From the NCBI GenBank assembly GCA_017459565.1, contig JAFUCP010000014.1, positions 1-33,475 of the forward strand: a DNA stretch of 33,475 bases, written 5' to 3'. Source of the stretch: Clostridia bacterium (GTDB lineage: Bacteria; Bacillota; Clostridia; Christensenellales; Aristaeellaceae). Below, one piece after another: positions 31,498 through 33,475 of the stretch (positions are counted from its first letter, which is position 1; every line of letters begins with the position of its first letter). The position numbers and the translations under genes were made by a program. The notes below the pieces were generated by a model. That model made no database searches and was not told the DNA's origin. It saw only the letters and a program-made list of their open reading frames with translations.

Positions 31498-32892
31498 TCA
31501 CAATTTTACTAAATCCCAATATTCTCTCAACTTTTCAGACCCCAGCGCCGCCAGCTTCACATCTTTTTGGAGCAATTCGCCCTCCAGAGCTTCGAACCTG
31601 TCGATAAAGCGGTTCACCGCGCCGTTGAGCGCGATTTCGGGATCAATGCCCATGAGCCGCGCAAGTCCCGCTATGTCCATTAAAAGCTCTCCGAGAACGG
31701 CCTCCCCGTTTCCACCCTCATTGCCAAGCGCATTTATGCGATTGGCGAAGCGCCGCGCCACATCCTGTGCCCTATGGTCGCACAGGCCGGCATCCGCGCT
31801 GCGCTTGAGAACCTTTACGGCTCTGAGCGTCGCAGGCAGCGTGCGCGTGACGGAGCGGAGGGCCTCGGAGTGGGTCTTGAGCCCGCGCTCCGCCATCTTG
31901 TTCCTGCTCCACAGATCCATGACCTGCTCAGCGCTCTGGGCGCTGTCCTTTCCGAATATGTGGGTGTGGCGGTGGATCATTTTCTCACAGATGGCCGTAG
32001 TGACATCAGAAATATCAAACTCCCCGTGCCGACGGGCCAGCTCCGCATGAATGGCCACCTGCAAAAGCACGTCGCCCAGCTCATCATACAGGTGGTCCGT
32101 GTCCTCCTCGTCGATGGCGTCGATCACCTCGTATGCCTCCTCAAGCATACAGGTGCGCAGCGAGGCGTGGGTCTGGGCCCGATCCCAGGGACAGCCGCCA
32201 GGCCCGCAGAGCGTGCGCATGATCTCGTTAAGATGCTCGAAATCATAGCGCTCAAGCGCCGTGATCTCCCGCGCCGCAGGAATGAGCGCGCAGGTTCGGT
32301 GGTCATAGGCCCCGGCGCGGTCCAATGCGTACAAGGGCATTGAAACCGGAGGCGCGTCCCCGGTCAACAGCCATATTTCGCACTCCTCGGGATAGACGCT
32401 CATGAGCTTCAGCTTGACCTCGGCGGCAAGCTCCCGGCTGTCCAGCTCCCGAATCAGGCAATTCTCCCTCGCGGTCACGTGGAACGCTTCCCAATCGGAA
32501 GCTTCCACGCAGCGCGTCTCTCCCCTCGCAAGGGCAAGAAGCGCTCCTTCCGCCGGAGGCCCCGCCACGACACTGATACGCGCAGGGCCCTTTCGGACCA
32601 ACAGCTGCACACTGCGATCCCGCACATCCGAAACGCCGTAGACCACGTCGCCCGATTCCGCCCGGCGCAGCACGGCCTCTGCCGCCGCCGCGGCATGTTC
32701 GTCAAAGTCGTCGCAGGCATCGTATAGCGCGTCCAGAGATTCAAAGGCTAAGCCCTGCTTTTTCAGCCAATCCGCGCAGCCACAACGCTCCGTATGCAGA
32801 ATCACGGCGGCGCCGCCCTTGAGTGCCTCCGCCGCCCTCAGCGTCAGCTGATCCTCCGTCCAGCCCGTGCCCACAATCGTTATATCGCCCAT
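31498..32892 (-). CDS. mazG: MazG nucleotide pyrophosphohydrolase with N-terminal methylase-like domain (YabN type)
   Basis: 464 residues. The MazG part (about 215-330 and a second helical half to the end) hydrolyses NTPs to NMPs. It begins with GGCPWDRAQTHASL and has the metal-binding acid set E251, E252, E255 then E271 and D274 (EEAYEVIDAI, YDELGDVLLQ). The N-terminal ~210 residues follow the tetrapyrrole-methylase fold of B. subtilis YabN (ITIVGTGWTEDQLTL). However, the usual PGHP-like loop after VVYGV is replaced by SDVRDRS, so this half may have lost methylase activity. AGGGGG is six bases before the ATG. It has its own strong promoter and follows spoVT, as in B. subtilis. Confidence 0.93.
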   Translation of the reverse strand: MGDITIVGTGWTEDQLTLRAAEALKGGAAVILHTERCGCADWLKKQGLAFESLDALYDACDDFDEHAAAAAEAVLRRAESGDVVYGVSDVRDRSVQLLVRKGPARISVVAGPPAEGALLALARGETRCVEASDWEAFHVTARENCLIRELDSRELAAEVKLKLMSVYPEECEIWLLTGDAPPVSMPLYALDRAGAYDHRTCALIPAAREITALERYDFEHLNEIMRTLCGPGGCPWDRAQTHASLRTCMLEEAYEVIDAIDEEDTDHLYDELGDVLLQVAIHAELARRHGEFDISDVTTAICEKMIHRHTHIFGKDSAQSAEQVMDLWSRNKMAERGLKTHSEALRSVTRTLPATLRAVKVLKRSADAGLCDHRAQDVARRFANRINALGNEGGNGEAVLGELLMDIAGLARLMGIDPEIALNGAVNRFIDRFEALEGELLQKDVKLAALGSEKLREYWDLVKL

Positions 32893-32927
32893 CCCAATCC
32901 CCCTGTCATCCTGTATTCACAGGGGGT

Positions 32928-32956
32928 ATTATAGCATACCCGCGGCCAGCTGGCAA
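32928..32956 (-). promoter_or_regulatory. sigma-A promoter of the mazG-hup-rqcP-ispDF-mtnN group
   Basis: Read on the minus strand: TTGCCA (32956-32951), 17 bases, TATAAT (32933-32928), with an extended TGC before the -10. The -35 matches at 5 of 6 and the -10 is perfect. It sits directly after the spoVT stop codon, so mazG need not depend on spoVT transcription. The short leader contains a CCCTGT/ACAGGG repeat. Confidence 0.82.
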
Positions 32957-32963
32957 GAAACGG

Positions 32964-33475
32964 TTATTGCTCCATCTGCCGACCGATGATATTCGCGGTC
33001 GTCTCCGCCACCTTCTGGTCCACATCCGTCATTTGCAGGCCGGATTCCCGGCTCAGCAGCATGAGTCCGCCTACAATCTCTCCGTCGGCCAATATAGGCG
33101 CGATGATCTGTGCCGAATAGTTTTCCGGCCGGTCATCCACGCTGACGGGGATCATCTTCGCGCCCGCCGCCAGATTCAGCACCGTGAGCTGCCTGTTTTG
33201 CAGGATCTGGTCCGCGTCTGAACTCAGTGCCTTTTCCACATATTCCCGCTTGGCCGCTCCCGAACTGGATACGATGGCGTCCCTGTCGCTGATCAGCGCC
33301 ACGTGTCCCAGCGTGCGGTACAGGGAATCGGTGTAATCCTTGGCGATGGAAGCGATTTCACCGATGGGAGAATACTTCTTCAACACCACCTCGCCGTCGT
33401 GATCGGTAAAAATCTCCAGCGGGTCTCCCTCTCTTATGCGCAAGGTGCGCCTGATCTCCTTCGGTATGACCACCC
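32964..33475 (-). CDS. spoVT: stage V sporulation regulator SpoVT (5' truncated by window edge)
   Basis: About 170 C-terminal residues are visible; some 10-15 N-terminal residues lie beyond base 33475. SpoVT is a forespore DNA-binding protein that tunes sigma-G genes and spore germination. The visible part starts inside the AbrB-type swapped-hairpin domain (VVIPKEIRRTLRIREGDPL, FTDHDGEVVLKKYSPIGE). It continues into the GAF-like C-terminal domain (GHVALISDRDAIV to the closing GRQMEQ), both closely resembling B. subtilis SpoVT. An apparent GTG at 33473 is only an internal valine of the VVIPKE motif, not the start. Confidence 0.95.
   Translation of the reverse strand, partial: VVIPKEIRRTLRIREGDPLEIFTDHDGEVVLKKYSPIGEIASIAKDYTDSLYRTLGHVALISDRDAIVSSSGAAKREYVEKALSSDADQILQNRQLTVLNLAAGAKMIPVSVDDRPENYSAQIIAPILADGEIVGGLMLLSRESGLQMTDVDQKVAETTANIIGRQMEQ

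Noticed and set aside
33471-33473. GTG as the start codon of spoVT
   Set aside because: It is the first valine of the conserved VVIPKE motif; SpoVT has further N-terminal residues, so the gene is cut by the window edge.

Overview
The window is a GC-rich (roughly 60% by eye) chromosomal segment of an endospore-forming member of the Bacillota, most likely a high-GC lineage of class Clostridia. Three sets of genes support this: a spoIIAA-spoIIAB-sigF operon and spoVT (sporulation), the ctsR-mcsA-mcsB-clpC heat-shock operon, and a spoVT-mazG-rqcP neighbourhood like spoVT-yabN-yabO of Bacillus subtilis. No rRNA, tRNA, CRISPR array, insertion sequence or prophage was found. The window reads as stable core chromosome.

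Layout. (1) 1-3307, plus strand: the 3' end of a J-domain/TPR protein, a membrane zinc-ribbon protein, a DUF6062 protein, a small protein with eight cysteines and a XerC/D-like recombinase. The first four all have cysteine pairs or clusters. (2) 3309-16848, minus strand: eleven tightly packed genes that look like one operon for DNA repair, tRNA modification and RNA processing. In transcription order: TIGR03960 radical SAM, its DUF2344 partner, rng, miaB, a YlbF/YmcA-family gene, mutS, a GNAT gene, mutL, miaA, a ZnuA-like lipoprotein and rnhA. (3) 17028-18293, plus strand: a diaminopimelate decarboxylase with a near-consensus promoter, ending at a bidirectional terminator. (4) 18340-21468, minus strand: spoIIAA-spoIIAB-sigF behind a sigma-H-type promoter, preceded by an FtsH-like protease without an external domain. 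(5) 21658-24039, plus strand: a class A penicillin-binding protein. (6) 24021-28647, minus strand: ctsR-mcsA-mcsB-clpC, with a CtsR operator and promoter. (7) 28795-33475, minus strand: mtnN, ispDF (fused), rqcP, hup, mazG and the truncated spoVT.

No obviously new defence or biosynthetic system is present. The observations most worth checking are regulatory. The spoIIAA start codon lies inside a perfect 12-bp inverted repeat whose other arm overlaps the sigma-H -10 element, so read-through RNA but not sigma-H RNA could hide the start. sigF has no ATG, GTG or TTG able to give a complete sigma region; its best start is a CTG overlapping the spoIIAB stop. Other points are a 15-residue tandem cysteine repeat in a 91-residue protein, a four-cysteine tail on the YlbF/YmcA protein beside miaB, a paired near-palindrome upstream of hup, and a MazG whose methylase half lacks its usual PGHP-like loop.

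Starts were reassigned by ribosome-binding site, family N-terminus and overlap with the upstream gene. Several genes appear to use TTG (rnhA, the ZnuA-like gene, TIGR03960, the ftsH-like gene) or GTG (the cysteine-rich gene). Family names come from recognised motifs, not from a database search.
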